Assembly (NCBI GenBank): GCA_947493695.1
Contig: CANLSF010000001.1
Span: forward strand, 1,364,001 to 1,428,000
Reading direction: 5' to 3'
Origin: an uncultured Kiloniellaceae bacterium
Lineage (GTDB): Bacteria > Pseudomonadota > Alphaproteobacteria > Kiloniellales > Kiloniellaceae
Length of the DNA: 64,000 bases
Part shown: positions 9,648 through 19,206 of the stretch, piece by piece
Numbering within the stretch: position 1 is the first letter of the stretch
Layout of the letters: each line of letters opens with the position of its first letter
Notes under the pieces: model-generated
Seen by the model: only the letters and a program-made list of their open reading frames with translations
The model's database searches: none
Told to the model about the DNA's origin: nothing
Made by a program: the position numbers and the translations under genes

Positions 9648-9944
9648 ATGGCTCGTCGTTGCGACTTCTCCGGCAAAGGTGTTCAGACCGGAAATAATGT
9701 AAGTCACGCAAAGAACAGGACTCGCCGCCGGTTTTTGCCGAATCTGCAGCAGACCTCGATGCTGAGCGACGTTCTTGGTCAGACGGTACAGTTCCGCCTC
9801 TGCACCAACACGATCCGCACCATCGAAAAGCGCGGCGGTCTCGACGCTTATCTTCTCTCGACACCTTCCGCAAAGCTGGGCCAGCGTGCACGTCAGCTCA
9901 AGCGCCGGGTCAAAAAGGTTCTGGAGAATCAGGCAGCTGCCTAA
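9648..9944 (+). CDS. rpmB: 50S ribosomal protein L28
   Basis: 98 residues beginning MARRCDFSGKGVQTGNNVSH, the standard L28 N-terminus, so the start is fixed here although the frame is open upstream. The conserved NRTRRRFLPNLQ segment and a basic C-terminus (LKRRVKKVLENQ) are present. L28 is a structural component of the large ribosomal subunit. The gene is monocistronic: its own promoter lies upstream and a strong hairpin terminator starts 24 nt after the stop. Neighbourhood with cobS/cobT is common in alphaproteobacteria. Confidence 0.98.
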   Translation: MARRCDFSGKGVQTGNNVSHAKNRTRRRFLPNLQQTSMLSDVLGQTVQFRLCTNTIRTIEKRGGLDAYLLSTPSAKLGQRARQLKRRVKKVLENQAAA

Positions 9945-9968
9945 GGCGCGTGTCTGAAAAAGTTGAAG

Positions 9969-9997
9969 AGGCCCATCTTTTGATGGGCCTTTTTTTA
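9969..9997 (+). terminator. Rho-independent terminator after rpmB
   Basis: A perfect 9-bp stem (AGGCCCATC / GATGGGCCT) with a TTTT loop, followed directly by a run of T. Confidence 0.93.
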
Positions 9998-10029
9998 TAC
10001 CTGATGCCCGGAATTCCAGGCTTTCCGCT

Positions 10030-11073
10030 TCACTCTTCGAGTTCGAAGAGTAAAAGCAGGTTCCGCTGCAGAATGTTAAAGTTGTTGTCTGACAGCAGAT
10101 AAACCAGCGTTTTGCCGTCCGGCCCGGATTTAACGTCGATCCCCTCCATGTTATCGACGGCCAATGGTGGCCGGATCACAGCGATTTCCGCGCCTTTCAA
10201 AGTGTTTCCGGGCGCAATATCCTTCTCCGCGATGCGCCGCAGACGCATGGCGACTCCGATGATGGGGATGTAGGAGCGTTCCAGCACCAGAATGTCTCCC
10301 CCGGGCAGACGCGCGGCCCCGGTGGGCTTGAACGCGCCCTCGCGTTGGAATCTCAGGCTGGACCAGGTCTTGTCGCCCTTGGTTGCCTTGCCGTCCCAAA
10401 GATAGGCCGCGACCTGATTGCTGCCGCCGCTGAGCTCCTGTGCCTCTGTGATGGCCAGCACGCGCCCGTCACGCAGGGTGACCAGAGATTCGATACCGCC
10501 ATTGCCGAAAGTCGTGGTCAACGGCAGCGGGGTCGGCAGCGCCGTGGGGGCGGTCTTGTCTGTGAAGGGATCCGCCGGATAGCGCCAGACCCGATGATTT
10601 CGCTCGAAGCTGACCAGCAAATCTCCACTGCTGTGGCGGGAGAGGGATTCAGCGTCGCGCTGGCGCTTATCGCTCAGGGCTTTGCCTTTCAGGTCGATGA
10701 TCGCCGTCATCGCGCCGTTGGAGAGGCCGGTCAATTGCCCCTTCTTGTCGTAACTAAGTTCAGCGCGAAACCATTGGCCGTCGTCGCTGGCGGCGGTCAG
10801 CTGCGAGAGATCGTCGGAGATCAGGAGGCTTGAAAGGCCGCCAAACGCGGCTGTCTGCGACTTCAGCACCAAACCGCCTCGCCACCGCAGCTTGCCGGCT
10901 TTTTTGCGCTCGGGCAGCGCGGGATGGAAGGCGAGCGGCGTGGCGGAAACCGCGATTGGATCTGCTTCAACCGTTTTCTCCGTACTGCATATGATCGCGG
11001 TGAGGACCAGCAGCAGGAGGGGTAGCCTCGAGAATTTCTGTGTCAAAGGATCGGGGATCTCCTGGAAAAGCAC
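10030..11073 (-). CDS. Exported esterase-like phytase-family protein
   Basis: 347 residues. A hydrophobic N-terminal segment (about 15-30, LLLLVLTAIIC) suggests export; the Cys could be lipidated but the lipobox is poor. The rest looks like a beta-propeller of the 'esterase-like activity of phytase' family: repeated short strands, FGGLSSLLISDD near the start, QRDAESLSRHSSGDLLVSFERN in the middle, and NMEGIDVKSGPDGKTLVYLLSDNN at the end. A role in hydrolysing phospho- or carboxyl-esters in the periplasm is inferred from the family only. It sits on the minus strand with its 3' end facing rpmB, a neighbour order seen in other alphaproteobacteria. Confidence 0.85.
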   Translation of the reverse strand: MLFQEIPDPLTQKFSRLPLLLLVLTAIICSTEKTVEADPIAVSATPLAFHPALPERKKAGKLRWRGGLVLKSQTAAFGGLSSLLISDDLSQLTAASDDGQWFRAELSYDKKGQLTGLSNGAMTAIIDLKGKALSDKRQRDAESLSRHSSGDLLVSFERNHRVWRYPADPFTDKTAPTALPTPLPLTTTFGNGGIESLVTLRDGRVLAITEAQELSGGSNQVAAYLWDGKATKGDKTWSSLRFQREGAFKPTGAARLPGGDILVLERSYIPIIGVAMRLRRIAEKDIAPGNTLKGAEIAVIRPPLAVDNMEGIDVKSGPDGKTLVYLLSDNNFNILQRNLLLLFELEE

Positions 11074-11242
11074 GGGATTGTGAAGCTTTTACGGGCTTCC
11101 TGACCGGACTGGAAGTTGAAAAGATAACGCAGGACGTTAACTATATCCCGACATTGAGATTTCACCACTGACATCCGTTTCCTTAAATCACAGCCTGCCT
11201 CTATAGCAGCAGATCCGCTTAAGCAGGCACAGGGAGGTTATC

Positions 11243-12010
11243 ATGCAGACACTTGCACGCAGACAGGTTCTCAGCGGCATTGCCGCGACATCTTTCGCCG
11301 CCGTTCTGGCCGATCCGCGCATGGCGAAGGCCGCGGCGGCGGAGCTTGAGACGATCTCACTTACCACCAAGGACGGACGCTCTGTGAAGGCGGCGATTGC
11401 CATGCCCTCCAAGCTCCCCGCGCCGGCGGTGGTGCTGATCCACGAATGGTGGGGCCTGAACGATCAGATCAAGGTGGTGGCGGCTGAGCTGGCCAAGGAA
11501 GGCTATATCGCCCTTGCGGTCGATCTTTACGACGAAAAGGTCGCAACCCAGCCCGAAGACGCGAAGGCTTTCATGCAGGCCGTCGATCCGGGACAGGCCA
11601 CCAATACCCTGCAGTCCTGGGTCTCCTGGCTGCGCGATCACGACGCGGTCGCGGGTAAGATCGGGACGGTTGGCTGGTGCTTCGGCGGCGGCTGGTCCCT
11701 GAACGCCTCCATCGCGGCGCCTGTCGAGGCAACGGTGGTCTACTATGGCCGCGTGGCGCGCGAAGCCGAAGACCTGAAGGCACTGACTTCGCCGGTTCTT
11801 GGCCACTACGCGACCGCGGACAAGTGGATTAATCAGGAGATGGTCAGCAAGTTCGAGGCTGAGATGGCCAAGGCTGAAAAGTCCAACCAGTCCCATTGGT
11901 ACGAAGCGGACCATGCCTTCGCGAACCCGACCTCGGCCCGCTACGACGAAGGCGACGCCAAGCTGGCCTGGGAACGTACCCTGGCGTTCTTCAAGGAACA
12001 TCTGGGTTAG
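11243..12010 (+). CDS. Dienelactone hydrolase-family protein with Tat-type signal
   Basis: 255 residues with a strong GGGAGG ribosome site. The N-terminus contains RRQVLSG followed by a hydrophobic stretch and AKA, a Tat-like export signal (residues 1-35). The alpha/beta-hydrolase core has HEWWGLN (oxyanion region), the nucleophile Cys in GTVGWCFGGG and the catalytic His in ADHAFAN, as in dienelactone hydrolases, which open cyclic ester intermediates. Export of such an enzyme is known for several proteobacterial paralogues of unknown substrate. It converges on cobT and shares a terminator with it. Confidence 0.9.
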   Translation: MQTLARRQVLSGIAATSFAAVLADPRMAKAAAAELETISLTTKDGRSVKAAIAMPSKLPAPAVVLIHEWWGLNDQIKVVAAELAKEGYIALAVDLYDEKVATQPEDAKAFMQAVDPGQATNTLQSWVSWLRDHDAVAGKIGTVGWCFGGGWSLNASIAAPVEATVVYYGRVAREAEDLKALTSPVLGHYATADKWINQEMVSKFEAEMAKAEKSNQSHWYEADHAFANPTSARYDEGDAKLAWERTLAFFKEHLG

Positions 12011-12051
12011 AGCTGCGCGTATCGATCAGAATGCAGGACGCATAAGATCCG

Positions 12052-12101
12052 AAAAAGGCCCGCCACAGGCTCCATAGGAGCCGCCTGGCGGGCCTTTTTT
12101 T
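12052..12101. terminator. Shared bidirectional terminator between dienelactone hydrolase and cobT
   Basis: A long stem built on AAAAAGGCCCGCC and GGCGGGCCTTTTTT with an inner GGCTCC/GGAGCC hairpin. The A-run on one side and T-run on the other would terminate transcription from both converging genes. Confidence 0.9.
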
Positions 12102-12121
12102 ACTCTCTATTCAGACTCGGC

Positions 12122-13996
12122 CTAGGAAACCTTGCGCCGCCGATGATGGTGGGTCGTGGCGTTCGGGCCGCCTTCATCGAAGAGCTCCGCGAGTTTTTCC
12201 ATCACCGTGCCGCCCAGTTGTTCGGCGTCGACGATCGTGACGGCACGTTTGTAGTAGCGGGTCACGTCATGACCGATGCCGATGGCCAGCAGTTCGACCG
12301 GCGAGCGGGTCTCGATGTAGGAGATAACCTCGCGCAGGTGCTTCTCCAGGTAATTGCCCGGATTGACCGACAGGGTTGAGTCATCGACCGGTGCACCGTC
12401 CGAGATGATCATCAGCACGCGCCGCTGCTCCGGACGGGTCACAATCCGGTTGTGCGCCCACAGCAGGGCTTCGCCGTCGATGTTCTCCTTCAGGATGCCT
12501 TCGCGCAGCATCAGGCCCAGGTTCTTGCGGGCCCGGCGCCAGGGCGCATCCGCGGATTTGTAGACGATGTGGCGGATGTCGTTCAGGCGGCCTGGATTGG
12601 GCGGCTTACCGTCCGCGATCCAGCGCTCGCGGGACTGCCCGCCTTTCCACATGCGTGTGGTGAAGCCCAGGATCTCGACCTTCACACCGCAGCGCTCCAG
12701 GGTACGGGCGAGGATGTCGGCACTCATGGCAGCCACCGTGATCGGTCGTCCGCGCATGGAGCCCGAGTTGTCGATCAGCAGGCTGACAACCGTATCGCGG
12801 AACTCCATGTCCTGTTCTTGCTTGTAGCTCAGCGAATGGGTCGGGCTGACCACGACGCGGGTCAGGCGTGCGGTGTCCAGGATGCCTTCTTCGAGGTTGA
12901 AGTCCCAGTTACGGGTCTGTTGCGCGAGAAGACGGCGCTGCAGCCGGTTGGCGAGCTTTGCAATCACACCCTGAAGGTGCGCCAGTTGCTGATCGAGCAT
13001 CTGCCGCAGGCGGTTCAGCTCGTCGGCATCGCAGAGTTCTGCAGCATCGACGGTTTCGTCGAACACCGAAGTGTAGGGATGGTAGGCCGCCTGATCGAGC
13101 GAATTGCGGCGATCCTGATGCTGCGGTGTCTCGGTCGGCTGCCCGGGCTGTTCGTCACCGGAATCTGCCATCATCTCGCCGTCGGCATCCGCATCCTGAC
13201 CTTCGCCGGACTCGTCCTCCATGGCTTCGCCCTGCTGGCTTTCCATGCTGGCCTGGTCCTCAGCGGATTCCTGCTGCTCGCCGTCACCCCTTGAATCCGA
13301 CGGTGCATCCTCGGAACCGTCGCCGTCTTCGTCCTCGTCCTGATCGTCGCCCAGGTCGTCCTCGCTGGTTACGTCGAGATCCAGGTGCCGCAGCATCTGC
13401 TTGACCACCTTGGCGAAGGATTCCTGGTTGTCCGCATTTGCGCTCATGTCCGCGAGGTCGCGCAGAACGTCTTCGTGCAGGTGCGGTCGCCATAGATCGA
13501 CCAGATTACGGGCGGCGGCCGGGGGCGGTGTCCCGGTGATGGCTTCGCGCGCCAGAACCCGCAGTGCCTCGGAAAGAGGCACGTCTTCGTGGCTTGTGAC
13601 GCGGGTCAGTCCTTTGGCGTGGCACTGTTCGGCAAGCGTTGCCTCGAGGTTGGCGGCAACGCCGGTCATGCGTTTCATGCCCAGGGCTTCACAACGCGCC
13701 TGTTCGACGGCGTCGAAGACCTCGCGGGCGGATTCCTGCTGCGGCCGCTGGACCCGGTGGGTGGACTCATTGTGGTACTTAAGCCGCAGCGCCACCGCGT
13801 CGGCCTGACCCCGCACCTGGGCCACGTCCGAAGCGGGAAGATCGCGCGCAGGCATCGGCAACCTGACCTCGGTGCCGGAGAGGCCCTGGCCGCTCGGCGT
13901 AAAGGCGGCAGTGATCTCTTCGCGTTCCGAGATGGCGCGCAAGGTCGCCGCCGTAACGCGTTTGAACTTCTCGATAGGGCTTTCGCTTTGATCCAT
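12122..13996 (-). CDS. cobT: Cobaltochelatase subunit CobT
   Basis: 624 residues from the ATG at 13996 ([15 protein letters not shown], the family start; the frame is open 27 codons further upstream). A long acidic linker rich in Asp, Glu, Ser and Gln in the middle is followed by a von Willebrand A domain (about 395-600) with a MIDAS motif [11 protein letters not shown]. CobT and CobS form the AAA+ chaperone-like complex that drives cobalt insertion into hydrogenobyrinic acid a,c-diamide by CobN in the aerobic B12 pathway. It lies 113 nt downstream of cobS on the same strand. CobN is not in this window. Confidence 0.96.
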   Translation of the reverse strand: MDQSESPIEKFKRVTAATLRAISEREEITAAFTPSGQGLSGTEVRLPMPARDLPASDVAQVRGQADAVALRLKYHNESTHRVQRPQQESAREVFDAVEQARCEALGMKRMTGVAANLEATLAEQCHAKGLTRVTSHEDVPLSEALRVLAREAITGTPPPAAARNLVDLWRPHLHEDVLRDLADMSANADNQESFAKVVKQMLRHLDLDVTSEDDLGDDQDEDEDGDGSEDAPSDSRGDGEQQESAEDQASMESQQGEAMEDESGEGQDADADGEMMADSGDEQPGQPTETPQHQDRRNSLDQAAYHPYTSVFDETVDAAELCDADELNRLRQMLDQQLAHLQGVIAKLANRLQRRLLAQQTRNWDFNLEEGILDTARLTRVVVSPTHSLSYKQEQDMEFRDTVVSLLIDNSGSMRGRPITVAAMSADILARTLERCGVKVEILGFTTRMWKGGQSRERWIADGKPPNPGRLNDIRHIVYKSADAPWRRARKNLGLMLREGILKENIDGEALLWAHNRIVTRPEQRRVLMIISDGAPVDDSTLSVNPGNYLEKHLREVISYIETRSPVELLAIGIGHDVTRYYKRAVTIVDAEQLGGTVMEKLAELFDEGGPNATTHHHRRRKVS

Positions 13997-14109
13997 GGTC
14001 TTTGCCTGGCGCCCTGCATCCCGACGTTGATCTGGCCCCGGGGCAACCCCGGCAGCCTGATGCAGGTGTCGTTCCAAGTCCGGTCCTTTGTGTCAGGACC
14101 GGTCTTGCC

Positions 14110-15105
14110 TTAAACGAGCGACGCACTTCCTTCCTGAAGTTCAGTGCCGAAGCAACGCTGGTAGTATTCCGTCACGACTGCACGTTCCGTCTCATCGCAC
14201 TTGTTGAGGAACGTGACGCGGAAGGCGAAACCGACATTGCCGAAGATCTTGGCGTTCTGCGCCCAGGTGATCACCGTTCGGGGGCTCATCACAGTCGAGA
14301 TATCACCGTTGATGAAGCCGCTGCGGGTCAGATCCGCCAGCGCGACCATGGCTGCGATGGTCTCCTGACCTTCTTTGGTGTCGTAATCCGGGCACTTGGC
14401 CAGAACGATGTTCTCTTCCTCGGCATGCTCAAGGTAGTTGAGGGTCGTCACGATGTTCCAGCGGTCCATCTGGCCCTGGTTGATCTGCTGCGTACCGTGA
14501 TAGAGGCCGGTGGTGTCACCCAGCCCAACCGTGTTGGCGGTTGAGAAGAGGCGGAAGGCGGAATGCGGCTTGATGACCTGGTTCTGATCGAGCAGGGTCA
14601 GGCGGCCCTCAACTTCCAGAACCCGCTGGATCACGAACATCACGTCCGGACGCCCGGCGTCGTACTCGTCGAAGACCAGCGCGGTAGGGCGCTGCAGGGC
14701 CCAGGGCAACAGGCCTTCGCGGAACTCGGTCACCTGCTTGCCGTCCTTCAGAACAATCGCGTCCTTACCGATCAGATCGATACGGCTGATGTGGCTGTCC
14801 AGGTTGATCCGGATACAGGGCCAGTTCAGTCGCGATGCCACCTGTTCGATGTGGGTCGACTTACCCGTACCGTGATAACCCTGGACCATGACCCGGCGGT
14901 TGAAGGCGAAGCCGGCGAGGATGGCGAGGGTGGTGTCGTGGTCAAAACGATAGGCCTCGTCCGCATCCGGGACATAGCTGTTGGGTTGACTGAACGCCGG
15001 GATCTGCATGTCGCTGTCGATCCCGAAGGTCTGACGTGCCGATACAGTGATATCCGGTCCCGCAGTGGGCATTTCTGAGCCGCCGAGGGCTGGTGCTGAA
15101 GACAT
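14110..15105 (-). CDS. cobS: Cobaltochelatase AAA+ subunit CobS
   Basis: 331 residues. The AAA+ domain has Walker [10 protein letters not shown] (76-84) and Walker B ALVFDEYD (about 141-148). The segment [19 protein letters not shown] (sensor region) is characteristic of CobS/MoxR-like ATPases. It hydrolyses ATP in the CobS-CobT ring that activates CobN. The order J-domain gene, cobS, cobT on one strand is a conserved alphaproteobacterial cluster. Confidence 0.97.
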   Translation of the reverse strand: MSSAPALGGSEMPTAGPDITVSARQTFGIDSDMQIPAFSQPNSYVPDADEAYRFDHDTTLAILAGFAFNRRVMVQGYHGTGKSTHIEQVASRLNWPCIRINLDSHISRIDLIGKDAIVLKDGKQVTEFREGLLPWALQRPTALVFDEYDAGRPDVMFVIQRVLEVEGRLTLLDQNQVIKPHSAFRLFSTANTVGLGDTTGLYHGTQQINQGQMDRWNIVTTLNYLEHAEEENIVLAKCPDYDTKEGQETIAAMVALADLTRSGFINGDISTVMSPRTVITWAQNAKIFGNVGFAFRVTFLNKCDETERAVVTEYYQRCFGTELQEGSASLV

Positions 15106-15156
15106 AAGTTACGGTCCGTTGGTGAGATGTTCGAAAAGAATAGAAGCCGGTTCTTA

Positions 15157-15723
15157 CTACGGGCTTTGGCGGAAAGATACTTTAAGCGACGCATAGGCCC
15201 GTGTGACATCCTTAAGGCGGTCTTCCGCCTCCGGATCGCCGCCATTTGCATCGGGGTGCAGCTCCTTCGCCAGTGCCCGATACTTTGTGCGGATTTCCTC
15301 AATGGTCACCGGATGTTTCAGCCCAAGGACCGAGAGCGCTTCGGTTTCTTCGCTTACAGGCTGTTTGGGGGCGTCGGATTTCGACTGATCGCCGAAAAAC
15401 CCGAAATCGTCTTGAAAATCTGCGCTCTGCCATCGTTTGGCCTGTGGCTTGTCCTTGCCCAGTGGCCAGGTCTCGCGCTGCCAGACTGAATCGGCGCGGC
15501 GTTCCCGTTCGATTTGCTGTTCGTTCATGCCTTTGAAGAAATCCCAGGCCTGATTGTACTCGCGGATATGCTCCAGACAGAACCAGACGTAGTGGTTCAG
15601 CTGGTTCCTGGATTTCGGCGCACGGTAGGGGCCGTCGAGATCGCAGCCTGGAAACTGGCATGCGGGCTGGGCGGCACCCTGGGGGTCTGAATACCCCGAA
15701 TATCTGTGCGTTGAACGAGACAT
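15157..15723 (-). CDS. J-domain (DnaJ-like) co-chaperone of the cobS/cobT locus
   Basis: 188 residues. The C-terminal ~60 residues form a J domain with the HPD motif at 156-158 (ELHPDANGG), the part that stimulates DnaK ATPase. The N-terminal half has a CxxxxC...CxxH pattern (C22, C27, C49, H52) that may bind zinc, then a Trp-rich linker. No G/F region or DnaJ zinc fingers, so this is a specialised J protein. It is the first gene of the J-cobS-cobT set; whether it helps assemble CobS/CobT is not known. Confidence 0.9.
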   Translation of the reverse strand: MSRSTHRYSGYSDPQGAAQPACQFPGCDLDGPYRAPKSRNQLNHYVWFCLEHIREYNQAWDFFKGMNEQQIERERRADSVWQRETWPLGKDKPQAKRWQSADFQDDFGFFGDQSKSDAPKQPVSEETEALSVLGLKHPVTIEEIRTKYRALAKELHPDANGGDPEAEDRLKDVTRAYASLKVSFRQSP

Positions 15724-15985
15724 GGGTAAATTATGGAGGCGGTAACGGGGCGAGGCAAGGATTGTAGCGCGAAATTCGTGTGTTAGGCTTAGGTTGAGAC
15801 GTCATAAATTACAATGGCCTTGATCCTGTGTGGCCGGGTTTCGGGAAGGAAAGCTTCTGAACGCAGGGCTGCGAAGCCTCCAGGCATCCAAATCCCGATA
15901 AAATGACCTGAGAAGCATGCGGCCCGGCCGATAAATTTATGAGGTTTCAGGCAGGCAATCGGCCTGCGTAACAGGTGGCGTGGCC

Positions 15986-16028
15986 GGTCGATCTGATCGA
16001 CATCAGCTGGTCGATCTGATCGACATCA
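15986..16028. promoter_or_regulatory. Two copies of a palindromic 20-bp operator-like repeat upstream of bolA
   Basis: The 20-bp sequence GGTCGATCTGATCGACATCA occurs at 15986-16005 and again, identically, at 16009-16028, a 23-bp period (about two helical turns). Each copy carries the palindrome TCGATC-T-GATCGA. The sites lie in the 428-nt divergent region between the J-domain gene and bolA, about 125 nt before bolA. The rest of that gap (15724-15985) shows nothing I can name. Confidence 0.5.
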
Positions 16029-16151
16029 AATGCAGCTTGGCTGAAGTTCTGTTAGAAAGGTCTGCGTTTGACCAGGGCGGTATATGGATTCGGCGATGCC
16101 CTGTGTCATCTATAGCGATTGACAGCAACCTGAATGACCGAGTGATCGAAT

Positions 16152-16430
16152 ATGACCATAGCTGACCGAATGAATGAAAAACTGACCTCTGCACTCGCGC
16201 CGCAGAGACTGTCGATCACCGATGATTCCCACAAGCACGAAGGGCACTCCGGCTGGAAGCAGGGCGGGCAAACCCACTTCAGAGTCGAGATCGTTTCGCA
16301 GCAGTTCAGCGGCAAGTCCCGAGTCGAGAGGCAACGGATGATTTATGCGCTTTTGGCCGACGAGCTTGCCGAGAGTGTTCACGCGCTGCAGTTAAAAACG
16401 CTTGCACCATCGGAAGACACGAGGCGATAA
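16152..16430 (+). CDS. bolA: BolA-family protein
   Basis: 92 residues with the BolA fold: the SHKHEGHSG segment (the His-rich loop that binds a glutaredoxin-shared [2Fe-2S] cluster), the FRVEIVSQQF strand and the RQRMIYALLADEL helix. BolA proteins work with monothiol glutaredoxins in iron-sulfur trafficking and stress morphology. It is divergent from the J-domain/cobS/cobT cluster, a usual arrangement in this group. It is preceded by the duplicated operator-like palindromes. Confidence 0.94.
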   Translation: MTIADRMNEKLTSALAPQRLSITDDSHKHEGHSGWKQGGQTHFRVEIVSQQFSGKSRVERQRMIYALLADELAESVHALQLKTLAPSEDTRR

Positions 16431-16447
16431 TTTAATTGCACTAATTA

Positions 16448-16535
16448 AGTGTATTATGATTTTGATCGTACATCCAATGTGGGTATTGACGAAAAATGAT
16501 CCATTCATAATAGTGTATTCGATGTAAAATACACT
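16448..16535 (+). promoter_or_regulatory. AT-rich promoter region with repeated AGTGTATT half-sites upstream of the RHH gene
   Basis: AGTGTATT is at 16448-16455 and 16512-16519, and its inverse AATACACT at 16528-16535; the last two form an 8-bp inverted repeat with an 8-nt spacer. TTGACG (16486-16491) and TAATAG (16508-16513) with a 16-nt spacer make a candidate promoter overlapping the second site. This looks like autoregulation by the downstream ribbon-helix-helix protein, by inference. Confidence 0.45.
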
Positions 16536-16556
16536 CATAAGGATAGATGTGACTGC

Positions 16557-16934
16557 GTGTCGGGTGGTCGAGTGGTTGTTAGGAGAAGTAATCTGAGTCG
16601 GTCAGGGGCGGATGGACGAGACGGGCAGCACCAGGAAGCGCGATCTGAGAGCAGTCTGGTAAGCCGGAACATTTTGGTGTCCGGCCGCAGGACGAGTTTG
16701 CGTCTTGAGCCGGTTATGTGGGACGCGCTCGGGGAAGTGTGTCGGCGGGAGTCGAAGAACGCCAACGAGCTCTGTACGATGATCAATGCACGGCGCAATG
16801 AATCGAGCCTGACGGCTGCGGTGCGTGTTTTTATTCTTGCCTATTTTATGGCGGCGGCAACCGAGGAAGGGCATGTGAGCGCCGGACACGGAACGCTGTC
16901 GGACGACTCAAGCCCTGCGGCGGATCCGGCCTGA
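16557..16934 (+). CDS. Ribbon-helix-helix (RHH_4-type) protein
   Basis: 125 residues, GTG start. The core SGRRTSLRLEPVMWDALGEV followed by a short helix and SSLTAAVRVFILAYF is the alphaproteobacterial RHH_4 domain: a beta-strand ribbon and two helices, expected to bind DNA as a dimer. The ~35 residues before and ~30 after the domain are low complexity. No toxin partner is next to it. AGTGTATT half-sites in its own upstream region make autoregulation likely. GTG start is the best available but not certain. Confidence 0.85.
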   Translation: MSGGRVVVRRSNLSRSGADGRDGQHQEARSESSLVSRNILVSGRRTSLRLEPVMWDALGEVCRRESKNANELCTMINARRNESSLTAAVRVFILAYFMAAATEEGHVSAGHGTLSDDSSPAADPA

Positions 16935-16964
16935 CGCACTTACCCTCTTGATATTATTTCTGTT

Positions 16965-17540
16965 TCACTCGCCGCCGGTTTCTTTGTCGCCGGTATAGAA
17001 GTCCGGCCAGCTCTTGCGGGCAACCTCACCGTCGCTTTTGAAGGTGTGACAGCTGTTGAGCAAGGGAGGCTTTGTCACTTTGGTCGGCGCGGGCGCTTCC
17101 CGGCGTTTTTTCGCAAGGGTCGGATAGAGCGTCTGGTAGGCCACGGTCGCCATCGCAGTCAGCATTTCGACCAGATGTGTGCAGCCCTCAACGCCGCCGA
17201 CCTTGCTGCGCAGCTTTTGCCGCCAGCCCGGTCCGATACGCAGTCCCACCACCTTCTGAAAGTTCGGTGTGATCGCCGGGCAGATCTCGTAGGGCCCCGC
17301 ATCCGTAACGGCTTCGATCGCATGAATCAGGAATTCCTCATCGATCGTCAGACGAATCCACATGTCGTGCAGGGGTTCGTCCCGCTCTATGTAACCGCGA
17401 AAGTCGTTCGGGAAGCCATAGGGTTTGGTGTCGGTCATATGACCTTCGATGTCCCACAGACCGTCCTTGCGCGCGTAACCCTTAAAGTCGAAGCGTCGTG
17501 TATGTTGGAGTTCGCGCTCGACTGCTTGTGATAGCGCCAT
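16965..17540 (-). CDS. DUF2889-family protein
   Basis: 191 residues. The N-terminus HTRRFDFKGYARKDGLWDIE, then GHMTDTKPYG and the CTHLVEML segment are hallmarks of DUF2889, a widespread proteobacterial family without a solved function. No signal peptide or membrane segment. It is convergent with the RHH gene and 278 nt downstream of the CorC-like gene. Function unknown. Confidence 0.88.
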   Translation of the reverse strand: MALSQAVERELQHTRRFDFKGYARKDGLWDIEGHMTDTKPYGFPNDFRGYIERDEPLHDMWIRLTIDEEFLIHAIEAVTDAGPYEICPAITPNFQKVVGLRIGPGWRQKLRSKVGGVEGCTHLVEMLTAMATVAYQTLYPTLAKKRREAPAPTKVTKPPLLNSCHTFKSDGEVARKSWPDFYTGDKETGGE

Positions 17541-17818
17541 GAATGCCTTCCGCGAGTGTTATGCGTCTATGTTGAACCAAGAGGGGTTCGCCGGATCATA
17601 AACGCTCAAAACTTAAAAATTCAGGTGATGTGAGATCCCGATCCGTAGCAGCGGTCACACGCGCTGCGCAGCCGGGCAATCGCGGCCCGGCGCAGGATTC
17701 TGAATATAGTGAGGTGCGGCAGCAGGTCAACTTGAGCGTGTCGCGGCTATAGCATCGCCGCTTCCCGCCGCAGCCTGCAGTTTCGGCACAGGGGATCGCC
17801 GGCTTTTGCCAAGATAGC

Positions 17819-19120
17819 TTACGCGATCTCCGCATCTTCCGTCTCGACGTGCGTATCGTCGGGTTGCCGTTCGATCTTGATTGAGGTGATCTGATTGCGC
17901 ATGCGACCGACAATCTCGAAGCGGCAACCGTGAAAGACGAAGATCTGGCCGATGTCGGGAATACGGCGCGCCTCGTGCAAAATCAGGCCCGCGATGGTCG
18001 AGGCCTCCTCGTCCGGCAGATCCCATTCGAACTGACGGTTCAGGTCCCGGATCGTGACTTCGCCGTCCACCAGAAGGCTGCCGTCCTTTTCGGCCTTTAC
18101 ACCCTCGATATCGACATCGTGTTCATCGGCGATATCGCCGACGATTTCTTCGAGAATATCTTCCAGAGTGACGATCCCCAGCATCTCGCCATACTCGTCG
18201 ATAACGATCGCGAAGTGCTCATGCCGGCTGCGGAAGGCCTGCAGCTGTGAAAGCAGGTCGGTCGATTCCGGAATAAACCAGGGTTTGGCGGCAATGGAGA
18301 GAACATCCAGGCCCTCTAGATCGGTCGGGTTCGCCTGAACCGCCCGCAGAAGCGCCTTGGCGTGCAGGACGCCGACAACGTTGTCGCTCTTGCCCTGCCA
18401 GAGCGGCAGGCGCGTGTAGGGGCTGGAGAGGACGTCGTCGACGATTTTGGAGGCGGGCTGATCCACATTGATGGCCGCAATATTCTTGCGGTGGGTCATG
18501 ATCTCTTCGACCTCGACGTCGCCGAGATCAAGGATGGACCTGAGCATCTGACGCTCATGCCGGATTTCCTCGCCGATGCCCGAATGCAGATCGATCGCGC
18601 CACGCAACTCTTCTTCGGCTACGTCCTCGGCAAGGCTGGCGGAGAGATCGATCCCGAAGATCTTCAGAGTGGATCCGACAATCCATTGGATGGTCAGGGT
18701 GATCGGACCGAGGATCAGAACGATCGGGCGCAGGATCGGCGCGACGCTCAGGGCGGCCTTATCTGCGTTGTGCAGGGCATAGGTTTTGGGCAGCACTTCC
18801 GCGAAGATAAGAATCAGGAAGGTCATGCCCAGGGTCGCATAGGCGACGCCGGCTTCGCCGAACCAGCCGATCATCAGGCTTGTGGTTAGAGCCGAGGCGG
18901 AGATGTTGACGAGATTGTTGCCAAGCAGGATCGCGCCGATCAGCCGTTCCTTGCGGTCCCAAAGCCGATTGACCACCCGGGCGCTGTGGTTGCCGTCCTG
19001 CTCCAGGGTATGCATGCGCGGCCGGGAAGCAGCGGTCAGGGAGGTTTCGGAACCCGAAAAGAAGGCCGAGATCACCAGTAACGCGACAATGGCGGCCAAC
19101 GTAATAATCAGCTCAGTTTC
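17819..19120 (-). CDS. HlyC/CorC (CNNM-type) CBS-domain membrane protein
   Basis: 433 residues from METELIITLAAIVALLVI; a TTG 33 nt upstream (19153) could also start it. The N-terminal DUF21/CNNM domain has about four hydrophobic segments including SAFFSGSETSLTAASR. Next come a CBS pair (about 205-335; LPLWQGKSDNVVGVLHAK and FAIVIDEYGEMLGIVTLEDI) and a C-terminal CorC_HlyC domain. Such proteins are linked to Mg2+/Co2+ efflux or membrane ion homeostasis; 'hemolysin' is a historical name. It is the third gene of an aroK-aroB-corC-like operon, 86 nt after aroB. Confidence 0.93.
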   Translation of the reverse strand, partial: ETELIITLAAIVALLVISAFFSGSETSLTAASRPRMHTLEQDGNHSARVVNRLWDRKERLIGAILLGNNLVNISASALTTSLMIGWFGEAGVAYATLGMTFLILIFAEVLPKTYALHNADKAALSVAPILRPIVLILGPITLTIQWIVGSTLKIFGIDLSASLAEDVAEEELRGAIDLHSGIGEEIRHERQMLRSILDLGDVEVEEIMTHRKNIAAINVDQPASKIVDDVLSSPYTRLPLWQGKSDNVVGVLHAKALLRAVQANPTDLEGLDVLSIAAKPWFIPESTDLLSQLQAFRSRHEHFAIVIDEYGEMLGIVTLEDILEEIVGDIADEHDVDIEGVKAEKDGSLLVDGEVTIRDLNRQFEWDLPDEEASTIAGLILHEARRIPDIGQIFVFHGCRFEIVGRMRNQITSIKIERQPDDTHVETEDAEIA

Positions 19121-19206
19121 CATGAGAAGGGCTTCGTTTCGTCCTTTTAGCAAGACTGCAGCGTGACGCAGTGCTTTGAAATAACAACGCTATGTTGGTC
19201 CTCAAC

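Noticed and set aside
12452-13294. 280-codon plus-strand open frame
   Set aside because: Antisense to cobT, which is unmistakable.
15724-16151. Cobalamin riboswitch before the cob cluster
   Set aside because: No B12-box-like conserved core was found on either strand; only the duplicated palindromes stand out.
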